The notes: generated by a model not told the origin, from the sequence alone. A stretch of DNA of 64,000 bases from Kitasatospora purpeofusca (GCF_000718025.1 NZ_JODS01000008.1:190066-254065); one strand, 5' to 3'; positions 35,193 to 44,758 are shown, counted from the stretch's first letter. Numbers and translations are program-made.

Positions 35193-36083
35193 ATGGACGG
35201 GCGCGAGGAGCTGGCGGTGCGGTTCGAGGCCGAGCGGGGGCGGCTGGGGGCGGTGGCGCGGCGCATGCTCGGGTCGACGGCGGAGGCCGAGGACGCCGTG
35301 CAGGAGGCCTGGCTGCGGCTGGAGCGGGTGGACGCGGCGGAGCTGGAGAACCTGCCGGGTTGGCTGACCACGGTGGTGTCGCGGATCTGTCTGGACGTGC
35401 TGCGGGGGCGGCGGACGGAGGCGGTGGTGGTCGAGGAGGCGGTGGACGGCCCGGAGGCGGAGGCCGAGCTGGTCGAGGAGGTGGGCCGGGCGATGCTGGT
35501 GGTACTGGACCGGCTGGGCCCGGCGGAGCGGGTCGCCTTCGTGCTGCACGACGGCTTCGCGGTGCCGTTCGAGCAGATCGGTGCGATCGTCGGGCGGAAC
35601 ACGGCGGCCGCGAAGAAGCTGGCGAGCCGGGCCCGGCAGCGGGTCCGGGGCACGGGGGAGGCGACGGGCACGGGGGAGTCGACGGGCACGGCGAGCGGCA
35701 CGTCCGGCTCGGCGCGGCGGGCGGTGGTGGAGGCGTTCCTGGCCGCCGCCCGCGGGGGCGACCTGGACGCGCTGCTCGCCGTGCTCGCCCCGGAGGTGGT
35801 GCGCCGGGCCGACCCGGCCGCCCTGCCCGCCGGGCGGCCGGCGCTGCTGCGCGGCGCCGGGGCGGTGGCCCGGGAGACCCGGGTGATCGGCCTGCGGGCG
35901 CGGTTCGCGGCGCCGGTGCTGGTGGACGGCGAGGTCTGCGCGGCGATCGCGCCGGACGGGCGGCTGCGGCTGCTGCTGCGGTTCGAGGTCGCGGACGGCC
36001 GGGTGGCCGGGTTCGAGGTGGTCGCGGACCCGGCACGGCTGGCGGCGCTGGAGCTCTCGTTGCCCGGCCGGGACGCGTCCTAG
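35193..36083 (+). CDS. ECF41-type RNA polymerase sigma factor with SnoaL-like C-terminal domain
   Basis: A 296-residue protein. Sigma region 2 is RFEAERGRLGAVARRMLGSTAEAEDAVQEAWLRLERVD...NLPGWLTTVVSRICLDVLRGRR; region 4 is LGPAERVAFVLHDGFAVPFEQIGAIVGRNTAAAKKLASRARQRV. After a Gly/Thr-rich hinge (GTGEATGTGESTGTASGTSGS) comes a SnoaL-like domain (residues about 175-290), which in ECF41 factors modulates activity in place of an anti-sigma factor. Such genes usually neighbour oxidoreductases; here an azoreductase diverges, and an MDR reductase converges with overlapping stops (36080-36083). Confidence 0.9.
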   Translation: MDGREELAVRFEAERGRLGAVARRMLGSTAEAEDAVQEAWLRLERVDAAELENLPGWLTTVVSRICLDVLRGRRTEAVVVEEAVDGPEAEAELVEEVGRAMLVVLDRLGPAERVAFVLHDGFAVPFEQIGAIVGRNTAAAKKLASRARQRVRGTGEATGTGESTGTASGTSGSARRAVVEAFLAAARGGDLDALLAVLAPEVVRRADPAALPAGRPALLRGAGAVARETRVIGLRARFAAPVLVDGEVCAAIAPDGRLRLLLRFEVADGRVAGFEVVADPARLAALELSLPGRDAS

Positions 36084-37096
36084 CGCGGCTCGTCGGCGAG
36101 CTGGACGATCATCTTGCCGGTGTTGGCGCCCTTGAGCATGCCGAGGAAGGCGTCGACGACGTGCTCGAAGCCCCGGACGACCGTCTCGTCCGAGCGGACG
36201 GCGCCGGAGCGCAGGTGCGGGACGAGGAAGTCGTACAGCTCGGGCCGGGCATCGAGGTGGTTCCGGACCAGGAAGCCCTCCAGCCGCAGGCTCTTGCCGA
36301 CCACGTCGAAGAGGTTGCGCGGCGCGGGCGGCGGCGTCTGGAGGCTGTTGTACTGGGCGACCGCCCCGCACCAGGCGATCCGGCCGCCGTCGCGCAGGGT
36401 GTCGATGGCGGCCTCCAGGTGGTCGCCGCCGACGTTGTCGAAGTAGACGTGCAGGCCGTCCGGGGCGGTTTCGCGCAGCCGGTCGGCGATCGGCGCCTCG
36501 TGGTAGTCGAACGCGGCGTCGAAGCCGAGGTGCTCGGTGAGGTGGCGGACCTTGGCGGCGGAGCCGGCGCTGCCGACGATCCGGCCGGCGCCGAGCAGCC
36601 GGGCGATCCGGCCGGCGGCGGTGCCGACGCCGCCCGCGGCCGCCGAGACGAAGAGCGTCTCCTCGGGCCGCAGCCGGGCGATCCGGGTCAGGCCGACCCA
36701 GGCGGACAGCCCGGTGCCGCCGAGGATGCCGAGGTGGGCGCTGAGCGGGACGCCCGCGAAGTCCGGCAGGACGGTGGTCCCGTCCGGGGTGACCACGGAG
36801 AGGGTGCGCCAGGCCCGGCGGTGGTGGACCAGGGTGCCGACGGGCAGCGCGGGCGTCCGGGACTCGACGACCCGGCCCAGGGTGCGACCCTCCAGCGGGG
36901 CGTGCAGCTGCCAGCCGCCGGTCTCGTCCATCTCCTCGCGCATGTACGGGTCGACGGACTGGTGGATGTTCTCGACCAGGGCCTCGCCGGTGGCGAGCGG
37001 CGGGACGGTCTCGTCGACGAAGGCGAAGTTGTCGGCGGTGGGCTCGCCGGTCGGGCGGGAGACGAGGTGGACGACGCGGGCGGTGGGGCGGGACAC
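36080..37096 (-). CDS. NADP-dependent oxidoreductase (MDR superfamily, zinc-free quinone/enal reductase type)
   Basis: A 338-residue medium-chain reductase. The N-terminal catalytic domain has NIHQSVDPYMREEMDE, the prostaglandin/leukotriene-reductase-like pattern; the Rossmann domain has VSAAAGGVGTAAGRIARLLGAGRIVGSAGS and FDNVGGDHLEAAID. It lacks zinc-binding cysteines. The start is GTG 37096 with GGAG upstream. Its stop overlaps the sigma factor stop tail-to-tail, and it diverges from a LysR gene that may control it. Confidence 0.88.
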   Translation of the reverse strand: MSRPTARVVHLVSRPTGEPTADNFAFVDETVPPLATGEALVENIHQSVDPYMREEMDETGGWQLHAPLEGRTLGRVVESRTPALPVGTLVHHRRAWRTLSVVTPDGTTVLPDFAGVPLSAHLGILGGTGLSAWVGLTRIARLRPEETLFVSAAAGGVGTAAGRIARLLGAGRIVGSAGSAAKVRHLTEHLGFDAAFDYHEAPIADRLRETAPDGLHVYFDNVGGDHLEAAIDTLRDGGRIAWCGAVAQYNSLQTPPPAPRNLFDVVGKSLRLEGFLVRNHLDARPELYDFLVPHLRSGAVRSDETVVRGFEHVVDAFLGMLKGANTGKMIVQLADEPR

Positions 37097-37228
37097 GGGA
37101 GCTCCAGGGGGTGCGAACGGGGCGGTGAAGATCACCGTAGGAAGCCGGCGGGCGGCCGGGCAGGGGCCGCCGTCGATGGATGGGCCGGTTCCATGAACGG
37201 AATCGATGGATCCGGTAGCGTCACCCGT
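37097..37228. promoter_or_regulatory. Divergent oxidoreductase/LysR control region
   Basis: The 132-base gap has GATGGAT twice (about 37175 and 37205) and GGTTCC...GGAATC, an imperfect inverted repeat, just before a TAGCGT box (37216-37221) 7 bases from the LysR ATG. These fit a LysR operator and a leaderless promoter; both roles are inferred. Confidence 0.4.
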
Positions 37229-38143
37229 ATGACCGATCTCGCCCCGCACGAACTGCGCGTGCTGGTCGCCGTGGCCGAGGAGCAGGGCTTCACGGCCGCC
37301 GCCGCGCGCCTGGACAGCAGCCAGTCCGCCGTCTCGCACGCCGTGCGCGCCTGCGAACGGAAGCTCGGCGCGGTGCTGTTCGAGCGCGGGCGCCACGGCG
37401 CGCGCCCCACCGAGGCCGGGGAACGGGCGGTCGCGTACGCCCGGCGGATCCTGCGGCTGCTGGCGGTGATGGGCCCGGAGGTGCGGGCGACCGGTGCGGG
37501 CGACCCGGCCGGGGAGGTCACCGGGACGCTGCGGATCGCCGCGTTCCGCAGTGTCGCCGCCCATCTGCTGCCGCCGGTCCTGGCCCGGCTGACCGCACAT
37601 CACCCGGGGCTGACGCCGCGGGTGCGGATCGTCCGCGAGATCGGCCGGGGCACCGCCGGGGAGGTCGCGGACGGCCGGGCCGACCTCGGCCTCGCGACCC
37701 TCGACCCCGCCGCGCCGCTGCCCGTCCCCGGCCTGGTCGCGGCCCGGCTGTTCGAGGAGACCTACGCGCTCGCGCACCCGGCCGGACACCCGGCGCCGCG
37801 CGGGCTCCCGCTGGTCGACTGGGACGAGAACTGCGGCTCCTACACCCGGGACTGGTGGGGCCGGCAGGACTGGATCCCGCCCTCGACCATCGACGTCGAG
37901 GACGACACGGTGGCCGTCTCGCTGGTCTCCCAGGGCCTCGGGATGGCGATCATGCCCCGGACCGCCCTGCTCGGCGCCCCGCCCGGGCTGGCCGTCACCG
38001 ACCTCGGCCCGAACCCGCCGAGCCGCTACGTCGGGTATGTGACGACGCCGGAGCTCGCGGGCACGGCGGCGGTGCGGGCGCTGATCCGGGAGCTGCGGGA
38101 GCTGCGCGGCCGGGAGCTGCCGGAGGGGCTGGCGGCGGCCTGA
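37229..38143 (+). CDS. LysR family transcriptional regulator
   Basis: A 304-residue regulator with the LysR HTH at residues about 3-62 (LRVLVAVAEEQGFTAAAARLDSSQSAVSHAVRACERKLGAVLFERG...PTEAGE) and a periplasmic-binding-protein-like effector domain with VEDDTVAVSLVSQGLGMAIMPR. It diverges from the MDR oxidoreductase gene, the usual layout for a LysR factor and its target. The effector is unknown. Confidence 0.9.
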   Translation: MTDLAPHELRVLVAVAEEQGFTAAAARLDSSQSAVSHAVRACERKLGAVLFERGRHGARPTEAGERAVAYARRILRLLAVMGPEVRATGAGDPAGEVTGTLRIAAFRSVAAHLLPPVLARLTAHHPGLTPRVRIVREIGRGTAGEVADGRADLGLATLDPAAPLPVPGLVAARLFEETYALAHPAGHPAPRGLPLVDWDENCGSYTRDWWGRQDWIPPSTIDVEDDTVAVSLVSQGLGMAIMPRTALLGAPPGLAVTDLGPNPPSRYVGYVTTPELAGTAAVRALIRELRELRGRELPEGLAAA

Positions 38144-38146
38144 GGC

Positions 38147-38785
38147 TCAGGCGCGGCCGGCCGCAGGGTCGGCCGTGTCCGCGTCCGTACGGTCCGGCTC
38201 CGCGTGGTCCAGCGTCGCGCGGAGCCCGGCGAACTCCGCCGCCAGCGCGTCCAGGGTGTAGTGGGCGTTGAGGCCGCTGGGGTTCGGGAGCACCCAGACG
38301 GCGGTGTCGCCGATGCCCTGCTCCTGCCGTCCGATCGACGCCGTCCGCCGGCCGAAGGCGGTGCGGTAGGCGCCGATGCCGAGGACCGCCAGGACGCGCG
38401 GCCGCAGCCGCAGCACCCGTTCGGCGAGCGCCGCGCCGCCCGCGCGCAGCTCCTCGGCCGTCAGCTCGTCGGCCTTGGCGGTGGCGCGCGGGGCGACGTT
38501 GGTGATGCCGAGGCCGAGGTCGAGCAGCTGCCGCTGCTCGTCCGGGCGGAACTGCCGGGGTGTGAAGCCGGAGCGGTGCAGCGCGGGCCAGAAGCGGTTG
38601 CCGGGCCGGGCGAAGTGGTGGCCGGTGGCGCCGGACCACAGCCCCGGGTTGATGCCGCAGAACAGGACGCGCAGACCGGGGGCGGTGATGTCCTCGATCG
38701 TGCTGTCACGGGCGGCGAGCAGCTGCTCGGCGGTCGGCTTGGGCACCGCGCCCGGTGCGGGGGCCCTGGTCGGCTTTTCGGTCAC
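38147..38785 (-). CDS. mug: G/U mismatch-specific DNA glycosylase (Mug family)
   Basis: A 212-residue protein. LRVLFCGINPGLWSGATGHHFARPGNRFWPALHRSGFTP is the Mug/TDG active-site motif (GINPG) and VWVLPNPSGLNAHY the C-terminal DNA-reading motif NPSGLN. It removes uracil or ethenocytosine from mismatches with guanine. The GTG start overlaps the stop of the upstream PAP2 gene by 4 bases, so they are co-translated. N- and C-terminal tails are low complexity. Confidence 0.9.
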   Translation of the reverse strand: MTEKPTRAPAPGAVPKPTAEQLLAARDSTIEDITAPGLRVLFCGINPGLWSGATGHHFARPGNRFWPALHRSGFTPRQFRPDEQRQLLDLGLGITNVAPRATAKADELTAEELRAGGAALAERVLRLRPRVLAVLGIGAYRTAFGRRTASIGRQEQGIGDTAVWVLPNPSGLNAHYTLDALAAEFAGLRATLDHAEPDRTDADTADPAAGRA

Positions 38786-39852
38786 GGGTCCAGTCTGCCG
38801 GTGCGGACGACCTCCCGGACGCCCGCCCCCGTAGCGGCCGGGGCCGGAGCCGGCCGGCTCGCCGCCAGCGACCTGGTCCGCCGCCGTTCCCGCAGCCACC
38901 GCACGCCGTACACCGCCACCGCCGCGTACGCCCAGCCGACGAAGACGTCCACCAGGAAGTGCTCCGCCCCGTACACCAGGGTGAAGGTCATCGCGAGCGG
39001 GTAGGCGACCAGCAGCACCCGCAGCCAGCGCGCGGCGGTCGGCCAGAAGAAGAACAGCAGCATCGCCGGGTACGCCGAGTGCAGCGAGGGCATCGCCGCG
39101 ACGTCGTTGGCGAACTGGCTGCCGTTCTCGAACACCGAGGCGGCCCGGGGCAGTCCGCTCTGGCCGAGCACGTCCGAGACCACCCGGGTCAGGGCCGGCA
39201 GGTGCCCCTCCTGGGAGGCCAGCCACGGCGGCACCGCCGGGTAGAGGATGTACGTCGCGAAACCGGCGAAGGTCAGCACCAGGTAGCAGGTGAGCAGGTG
39301 CCGGAACCGGTCGTGGCGGCGGCGCCAGAGCACCGCGAGCACCACGAAGACCATGAAGAAGTGCGACATGTAGACGGTGACCGCGGCGTAGTCGTACCAG
39401 TGCGGCGAGCCCGGCGTGTACAGCCCGTGCTGGAGCCGGACCGTCAGGGTCTCGCCGAAGCCGAGGAGTTCGTCGGCACGCTGCTGCGGCCACAGGTACG
39501 GGCCCCAGGGGGTGCGCGCGCCGTAGCCCCGCAGCAGCGAGTACGTCCAGACGACGGCCATCACCGGGACCCAGTCGCGCAGCACCAGCAGGAACCCGCG
39601 CGGACCGTGCCCGCTGTGCACACCGGCGGCCAGCAGCGCGCCGATCAGCCACAGGAAGACCAGGTCATTGGTGTACGGCAGGCCGTAGGCGCGCAGGTAC
39701 CACAGCAGGGCGGCGAGGTAGAGCGGCCACGCCAGCAGCCGGAGGCGGGCGGCGGCGCCGGTGCGCGGGCCGCTCCGGGAGCCGGTGGCCGGACGCAGCC
39801 GCCCGGCGCTCGCGGACGGGGTGGGCGGCGCCGGGCGGAGCATTCTGGTCAT
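38782..39852 (-). CDS. PAP2 superfamily / inositolphosphotransferase-like membrane protein
   Basis: A 356-residue polytopic protein. A C-terminal PAP2-type core carries AAMPSLHSAYPAMLLFFFWP and YGAEHFLVDVFVGWAYA, giving the SxHSA and HxxxD catalytic histidines; the upstream FATYILYPAVPPW matches the Aur1/Ipt1 subgroup. It should handle lipid phosphates at the membrane. Start chosen at ATG 39852 because TAGCTT (39865-39860) lies 7 bases upstream as a leaderless -10; an in-frame TTG at 39870 also exists. Forms an operon with mug. Confidence 0.82.
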   Translation of the reverse strand: MTRMLRPAPPTPSASAGRLRPATGSRSGPRTGAAARLRLLAWPLYLAALLWYLRAYGLPYTNDLVFLWLIGALLAAGVHSGHGPRGFLLVLRDWVPVMAVVWTYSLLRGYGARTPWGPYLWPQQRADELLGFGETLTVRLQHGLYTPGSPHWYDYAAVTVYMSHFFMVFVVLAVLWRRRHDRFRHLLTCYLVLTFAGFATYILYPAVPPWLASQEGHLPALTRVVSDVLGQSGLPRAASVFENGSQFANDVAAMPSLHSAYPAMLLFFFWPTAARWLRVLLVAYPLAMTFTLVYGAEHFLVDVFVGWAYAAVAVYGVRWLRERRRTRSLAASRPAPAPAATGAGVREVVRTGRLDP

Positions 39853-39981
39853 GCCGATCGAAGCTAGCAAGGCATTCTTGGAGAACTCTCGGTGCGAACG
39901 TCCGGTCCGTTCAGGAAGGGTTCAGAATTGCCCCGGTTGGTGCAGTGCGGCAGGGGCCGACCGGGTGGTCCCGGCTCGGCC

Positions 39982-41100
39982 TCAGGACACGATGCCAAGC
40001 TCGTGCGGGGTGTTGTTGAACCGTCGGCCGCCCTGCTCGGTGACCGTGACGATGTCCTCGATCCGCACCCCGAACCGGCCCGGCAGGTAGACACCGGGCT
40101 CGATCGAGAAGCACATGCCGGGGACGAGCGGCTGCTGCTCGCCCTCGACCAGGTACGGCGGCTCGTGCGTGGTGATGCCGATGCCGTGGCCGGTGCGGTG
40201 GATGAAGTAGTCGCCGTACCCGGCCTCGGTGATGACCCGGCGGGCGATCCGGTCGATCTCCTGGCAGGCGATCCCGGGCCGGACGGCCTCGAACGCGGTC
40301 TGCTGCGCCTGCCGGACGACGTCGTGGACCTTCCGCACCTCGTCCGGGACGTCGGTGCCGACGTGCACGGTGCGGGTGGTGTCGGAGCCGTAGCCGTCCT
40401 TGAGGCCGCCGAAGTCCAGGACGACGGTGTCGCCGGCCCCGATGACCCGCTCGCCGGCCTCGTGGTGCGGGTTGGCGCCGTTGGGGCCGGAGCCGACCAC
40501 GGTGAAGTCGACCTGGCTGTGCCCGTACTGGATCAGCAGCGCGCTGAGGTCGGCGGCCACGTCGGTCTCCCGACGGCCGGCGAACTCCACCTCCAGGATG
40601 CCCCGGTAGGCGGCGTCGGCGGCGCCGCCGGCCGCGGCGAGGCGCTCCAGCTCGTCGGGGCCCTTGACCGCGCGCAGCATCGGCAGGGTCTCGGTGAGCG
40701 AGGTCCAGCCGGTGCCGGGCAGGGCGGACTGGAGGCCGAGCAGGTGCATCGCCCAGGTGTTGTCGGAGACGCCGTAGCGCCCGGCCGGGTCGAGCAGCGG
40801 GACGGCGGCGGCGTACGGGTCCTGACCGTCGGTCCAGTCGAGCAGCCGGACGGCGGGGGCGCCCTCGGCCCGCTCGGCGTCGGGGCGCTCCAGGGCGGGG
40901 ACGATCAGTACGGGCTCGCGTCCGGCGGTGAGGACGAGGGCGGTGAGCCGTTCGGTGATCGCGGTCGGCCGGTAGCCGGTCAGGTGGACGAGGTCGGGGC
41001 CGGGGCCGACGACCAGTCCGGCGAGTCCGGCGGCGGTGGCGGCGGCGGTGGCCCGGTCGAGGCGGGTGCGGTAGTCCTCGGCGGTGAAGGGGCGGGGCAT
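39982..41100 (-). CDS. Xaa-Pro aminopeptidase/dipeptidase (M24 family)
   Basis: A 372-residue pita-bread metallopeptidase. The five metal ligands are visible: Asp in LDFGGLK, Asp in GSDTTR, His in TGHGIGI, Glu in SIEPGVY and Glu in RIEDIV. An N-terminal creatinase-like domain precedes. ATG 41100 with GGAGAG eight bases upstream. It is downstream of an M20 dipeptidase and an amino-acid permease on the same strand, so together they suit use of proline-containing dipeptides. Confidence 0.9.
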   Translation of the reverse strand: MPRPFTAEDYRTRLDRATAAATAAGLAGLVVGPGPDLVHLTGYRPTAITERLTALVLTAGREPVLIVPALERPDAERAEGAPAVRLLDWTDGQDPYAAAVPLLDPAGRYGVSDNTWAMHLLGLQSALPGTGWTSLTETLPMLRAVKGPDELERLAAAGGAADAAYRGILEVEFAGRRETDVAADLSALLIQYGHSQVDFTVVGSGPNGANPHHEAGERVIGAGDTVVLDFGGLKDGYGSDTTRTVHVGTDVPDEVRKVHDVVRQAQQTAFEAVRPGIACQEIDRIARRVITEAGYGDYFIHRTGHGIGITTHEPPYLVEGEQQPLVPGMCFSIEPGVYLPGRFGVRIEDIVTVTEQGGRRFNNTPHELGIVS

Positions 41101-41243
41101 GCGGGACTCTCCAGGCGGGGGCATGCGGGTCTCCTGACTGTGCGGGGCGGTCGACGGGCGGGCCGGGTGCGCGTCAACTCCAGCACGGGTGGTGCGTGTT
41201 CGTCACGAGTACGGGTCCGGGTTCGGGTGCGGGTGACGTTCGG

Positions 41244-42596
41244 TCACGGCCGGTGCGAGTCGGCGTAGTGCCGGAGGAAGAGCGCCTCCACGTTGGCCAT
41301 GTGCTCGATCTCGGAGGGGTCGACGCTCTCGTTGGGCGCGTGGATGAGGCAGCGCGGCTCCTCGACGCCCATCAGGATGATCTCCGCCTCCGGGAAGGCC
41401 TGGGCGAACACATTGCACAGCGGGATCGAGCCGCCCTGGCCCAGGAAGGACATCGGCCGCCCGTAGACCTCCTGCATCGCCTTGTCGAGCGCCGTGTACG
41501 CGGGCCCGCCGGTGGCGGCGCGGAACGGCGAACCGGTGCTCTCCGGGGTCACCTCGATCCGCACGCCCCACGGCGCGGCGGCCTCCAGGTGCGCGGTGAG
41601 CGCGTCGCGGGCCGCGCCCGGGTCGGTCCCGGGCGGGACGCGCAGGCTGACCCGGGCCCGGGCGGTGGCCGGGATCGCGGCGGCGGACCCCACCACCGGC
41701 GGGCAGTCGATGCCGAGCACGGTGACGGCGGGCCGGGCCCACAGCCGGTCGGCGACGGTGCCGGAGCCGGTCAGCCGGACCCCGTCCAGCACGCCGGCGT
41801 CGGTGCGGAACTGCTGCTCGTCGTAGCCGACCCCGACCCAGGTGCCGGCGCAGTCCAGCCCGTCGATCCGGGTGCCGCCGTCGGCGTCGCGCAGCGAGTC
41901 GAGCACCCGGATCAGCGCGGCCAGCGCGTCCGGGGCCGGGCCGCCGAACATGCCGGAGTGCATGTCGCCGCCGAGCGCGGAGACGGTGACCACCACGTTC
42001 GCCAGCCCGCGTAGCGAGGTGGTGGCGGTGGGGACGCCGACGGCGGCGTTCCCGGTGTCGCAGACCAGCAGCGCGTCGGCGTGCAACTCACCGGCGTGCG
42101 GCGGCACGTAGGCCTCCAGGCCGCCGGTGCCCTGCTCCTCCGAGCCCTCCACGACCAGCTTCAGGCCGACCGGCAGGTCGTCGCCGAGGGCCCGCAGCGC
42201 GGTGAGGTGCATGACGATGTTGCCCTTGCAGTCGGCGGTGCCGCGCCCGTACCAGCGGCCGTCGCGCTCGGTGAGCTCGAACGGCGGGGAGGTCCAGGCG
42301 GCGTCGTCGAGCGGGGGCTGGACGTCGTAGTGGGCGTAGAGCAGGACGGTCGGCGCGCCGGGCGGCGGCGGGCGGTGGCCGACCACGGCGTGGCTGCCGT
42401 CCGGCGTCTCCTCCAGGTGGACGTCGCGCAGTCCGGCCTCGGTGAAGGCCGCGGCGACCCACTCCGCGGCCCGGCGGCAGTTCTCGGGCGGGTACTGGCG
42501 CGGGTCGGCGACGGAGGGGAGGGCGACCAGCTCGGCGAGGTCGGCCTTGGCCCGCGGCATCAGGTCGGCGATCCGGCGGGCGAGTTCGTCGGTCAT
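41244..42596 (-). CDS. Dipeptidase (M20 family metallopeptidase)
   Basis: A 450-residue protein with the M20 metal site: LLYAHYDVQPP (His, Asp), YGRGTADCKGN (bridging Asp), VVEGSEEQGTGG (catalytic and metal Glu), VCDTGN (Asp) and, at the end, a conserved His in RCLIHAPNESV. A lid/dimerisation domain is inserted in the middle. Hydrolyses dipeptides in the cytoplasm. It lies in the same leftward gene run as the APC permease. Confidence 0.91.
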   Translation of the reverse strand: MTDELARRIADLMPRAKADLAELVALPSVADPRQYPPENCRRAAEWVAAAFTEAGLRDVHLEETPDGSHAVVGHRPPPPGAPTVLLYAHYDVQPPLDDAAWTSPPFELTERDGRWYGRGTADCKGNIVMHLTALRALGDDLPVGLKLVVEGSEEQGTGGLEAYVPPHAGELHADALLVCDTGNAAVGVPTATTSLRGLANVVVTVSALGGDMHSGMFGGPAPDALAALIRVLDSLRDADGGTRIDGLDCAGTWVGVGYDEQQFRTDAGVLDGVRLTGSGTVADRLWARPAVTVLGIDCPPVVGSAAAIPATARARVSLRVPPGTDPGAARDALTAHLEAAAPWGVRIEVTPESTGSPFRAATGGPAYTALDKAMQEVYGRPMSFLGQGGSIPLCNVFAQAFPEAEIILMGVEEPRCLIHAPNESVDPSEIEHMANVEALFLRHYADSHRP

Positions 42597-42626
42597 GGGG
42601 GCTCCTCCGGGAGCTGTGGCCGGGCG

Positions 42627-43061
42627 TCAGTTGCGCACGGTGTCGTGGAGCTTGAGGTCGTCGATCTTGTCCTTGATCGCGGCGAGCTTGTCCGGGCAGT
42701 ACACCGAGAGCACGATCGACTCGGCGAAGACCACCTCGCGGTCGGACAGCACCGGGCGCTGGCCCGGGCCGGACGCGCCGTTGGACATGCCGTACGTCCA
42801 CTGCGCCTGCTTCAGCGCGTTGGCCGGGTCCTCGCAGACGGCGCCGCCGTCCTCGCCCAGGGTGTGCACGATCTGGTTCTGCGTCGGCACCGGGTAGCCG
42901 GCCGCGCTCAGTGCCGAACTCAGCTGCTGGGCCTTGCGGTTGGCCTCGTTGGTCTGGTGCAGCTGGGTGTAGGTGAGCAGGCCGGTGATCAGCATGCCGA
43001 CCAGCAGGACGATCGCGCCGAGGTAGATCCAGCGGTGCCGGGAGGCCATCAGGCTGGTCAT
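42627..43061 (-). CDS. Hypothetical single-pass membrane protein
   Basis: A 144-residue protein with one membrane helix near the N-terminus (WIYLGAIVLLVGMLITGLLTYTQL) and an extracytoplasmic domain with two cysteines (VCEDPANALKQ and SVYCPDKLAAIKDKIDDL), probably disulfide-bonded. I do not recognise the family. Its ATG overlaps the APC permease stop by 4 bases, so it is translationally coupled and probably an accessory protein of that permease. Confidence 0.75.
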   Translation of the reverse strand: MTSLMASRHRWIYLGAIVLLVGMLITGLLTYTQLHQTNEANRKAQQLSSALSAAGYPVPTQNQIVHTLGEDGGAVCEDPANALKQAQWTYGMSNGASGPGQRPVLSDREVVFAESIVLSVYCPDKLAAIKDKIDDLKLHDTVRN

Positions 43062-44635
43062 GCCGCACCTCCGTCCTTGCGGGGGCCGTCCGCCCCGGCT
43101 CCGCCGAGTTCGGCGGCCTCCTGGGCGGCGAGCTCGGCCTGCGCGTCGGGCGAGCGCCACTCCGGCTTGCGCAGCCGCAGGAACAGGTACGGGATCAGCA
43201 GGCCCAGCACCAGCAGGCCGCCGCCGACGATCAGCACGTACGACCAGACCGAGCCGCTGCCGAACTGCGAGGACGGCACGAAGCCGATCGCCATCGCCGC
43301 CGCCGAGGCCACCAGGCCGGTGACGGCGATCGGCACCAGCGCCGGCGCGTGGTAGCCGCGCGGGTGGTCGGGCTGGGTGCGGCGCAGCCGGATCGCCGCG
43401 GCGAACATCAGCAGGTAGACGATCAGGTACACCTGGGTGGTGATCACCGAGAAGATCCAGTAGGCGCTGGAGACGTTCGGGATCAGCGCGTAGGCGAGGG
43501 CGATGACGGTGGTGACCACACCCTGGGTGACCAGCAGGTTCTGCTGGACGCCCTCCTTGTTGAGCCGCTGCAGGAACGGCGGCAGGTAGCCCTCCTGGCG
43601 GGAGATCAGCAGCAGGCCCTTGGACGGCCCGGCGAGCCAGGTGAGCATGCCGCCGAGCGAGGCGGTGACCAGGGCGACCGCGATCACCGGGGTCAGCCAG
43701 CCGATGTGGAAGTACTGGAAGAAGGAGTCGAAGGCCTGCATCACGCCGGCCGTCAGGCTGAGCTCGGCGGACGGCACCACCCAGCTGATCGCCAGTGCCG
43801 GGAGGATGAAGATCGCCAGCACCATCCCCGAGGCGGTGAACATCGCGCGCGGGAACTCCTTGGCGGGGTCGCGCAGCGAGGAGACGTGCACCGCGTTCAT
43901 CTCCATGCCGGAGTAGCTGAGGAAGTTGTTGACGATCAGCACCAGGCTGGCCAGGCCGGTCCACTGCGGGAACAGGTGCGCGGCGTTCATCGGTGCGGCG
44001 GACTGGTTGCCCTGGCCGAGGAAGACCATGCCGAGCACGACGAGCAGCGTGCCGGGGATCAGCGTTCCGATGACCAGGCCCATCGAGGAGAGACCGGCCA
44101 CCGCCTTGGTGCCCCGGGAGGACACCCAGACGCCGGCCCAGTAGAGCACCATGATCACGATCGCGGTGTACAGGCCGTTGCTCGCCAGCGCGGGATTGAC
44201 CACATAGGCGATGGTCGAGGCCACGTACGCGAGCAGGGACGGGTAGTAGAAGATCGTCATCGCGAACTGGCACCAGACGGCGAGGAAGCCGAGCGGCTTC
44301 GACAGGCCCTCCGACACCCAGCGGTAGACGCCGCCCTCCCAGCCGGACGCCAGCTCGGCCGAGACCAGCGCGGTCGGCAGCAGGAAGACGACGGCCGGGA
44401 GCAGGTAGAGGAAGACGCAGGCGAGGCCGTAGACCGCCATGGTGGGCGCGGCGCGCAGGCTGGCCACCGAACTGGTCGTCATCAGGGCGAGCGTCAGCCA
44501 GGACATCCGGGGCGCGTTCGCGATCCTGGTGGCCACCGCACCGGTGCGCTCGCGGGCCGACCGCGACGACGGGCCGTCCGGGGCGCCTGTGCCGGGACTG
44601 CCCCGGCCGGACGACGGTATGTCCATGGAACTCAT
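43058..44635 (-). CDS. APC family amino acid permease (glutamate:GABA antiporter-like)
   Basis: A 525-residue transporter with twelve helices. Features of the APC core include SLRAAPTMAVYGLACVFLYLLPAVVFLLPTALVSAELASGWEGGVYRWVSEGLSKPLGFLAVWCQ, the GadC-like N-terminal region, and NNFLSYSGMEMNAVHVSSLRDPAKEFPRA. The substrate is probably an amino acid such as glutamate or a derivative. It leads a leftward run: permease, coupled small membrane protein, M20 dipeptidase, M24 peptidase. Confidence 0.87.
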   Translation of the reverse strand: MSSMDIPSSGRGSPGTGAPDGPSSRSARERTGAVATRIANAPRMSWLTLALMTTSSVASLRAAPTMAVYGLACVFLYLLPAVVFLLPTALVSAELASGWEGGVYRWVSEGLSKPLGFLAVWCQFAMTIFYYPSLLAYVASTIAYVVNPALASNGLYTAIVIMVLYWAGVWVSSRGTKAVAGLSSMGLVIGTLIPGTLLVVLGMVFLGQGNQSAAPMNAAHLFPQWTGLASLVLIVNNFLSYSGMEMNAVHVSSLRDPAKEFPRAMFTASGMVLAIFILPALAISWVVPSAELSLTAGVMQAFDSFFQYFHIGWLTPVIAVALVTASLGGMLTWLAGPSKGLLLISRQEGYLPPFLQRLNKEGVQQNLLVTQGVVTTVIALAYALIPNVSSAYWIFSVITTQVYLIVYLLMFAAAIRLRRTQPDHPRGYHAPALVPIAVTGLVASAAAMAIGFVPSSQFGSGSVWSYVLIVGGGLLVLGLLIPYLFLRLRKPEWRSPDAQAELAAQEAAELGGAGADGPRKDGGAA

Positions 44636-44758
44636 GGGTCCTCCTGGGGTGGCCCGACAGCACTGGTCCGGGGGTGGCCCCGGGGCGGGCCGTACCCGGC
44701 CAGTTCACCCGGTTGGCGATGCGGGCGCATGCGGCGTGCGGCCGGCCGGGTGAGCGGG

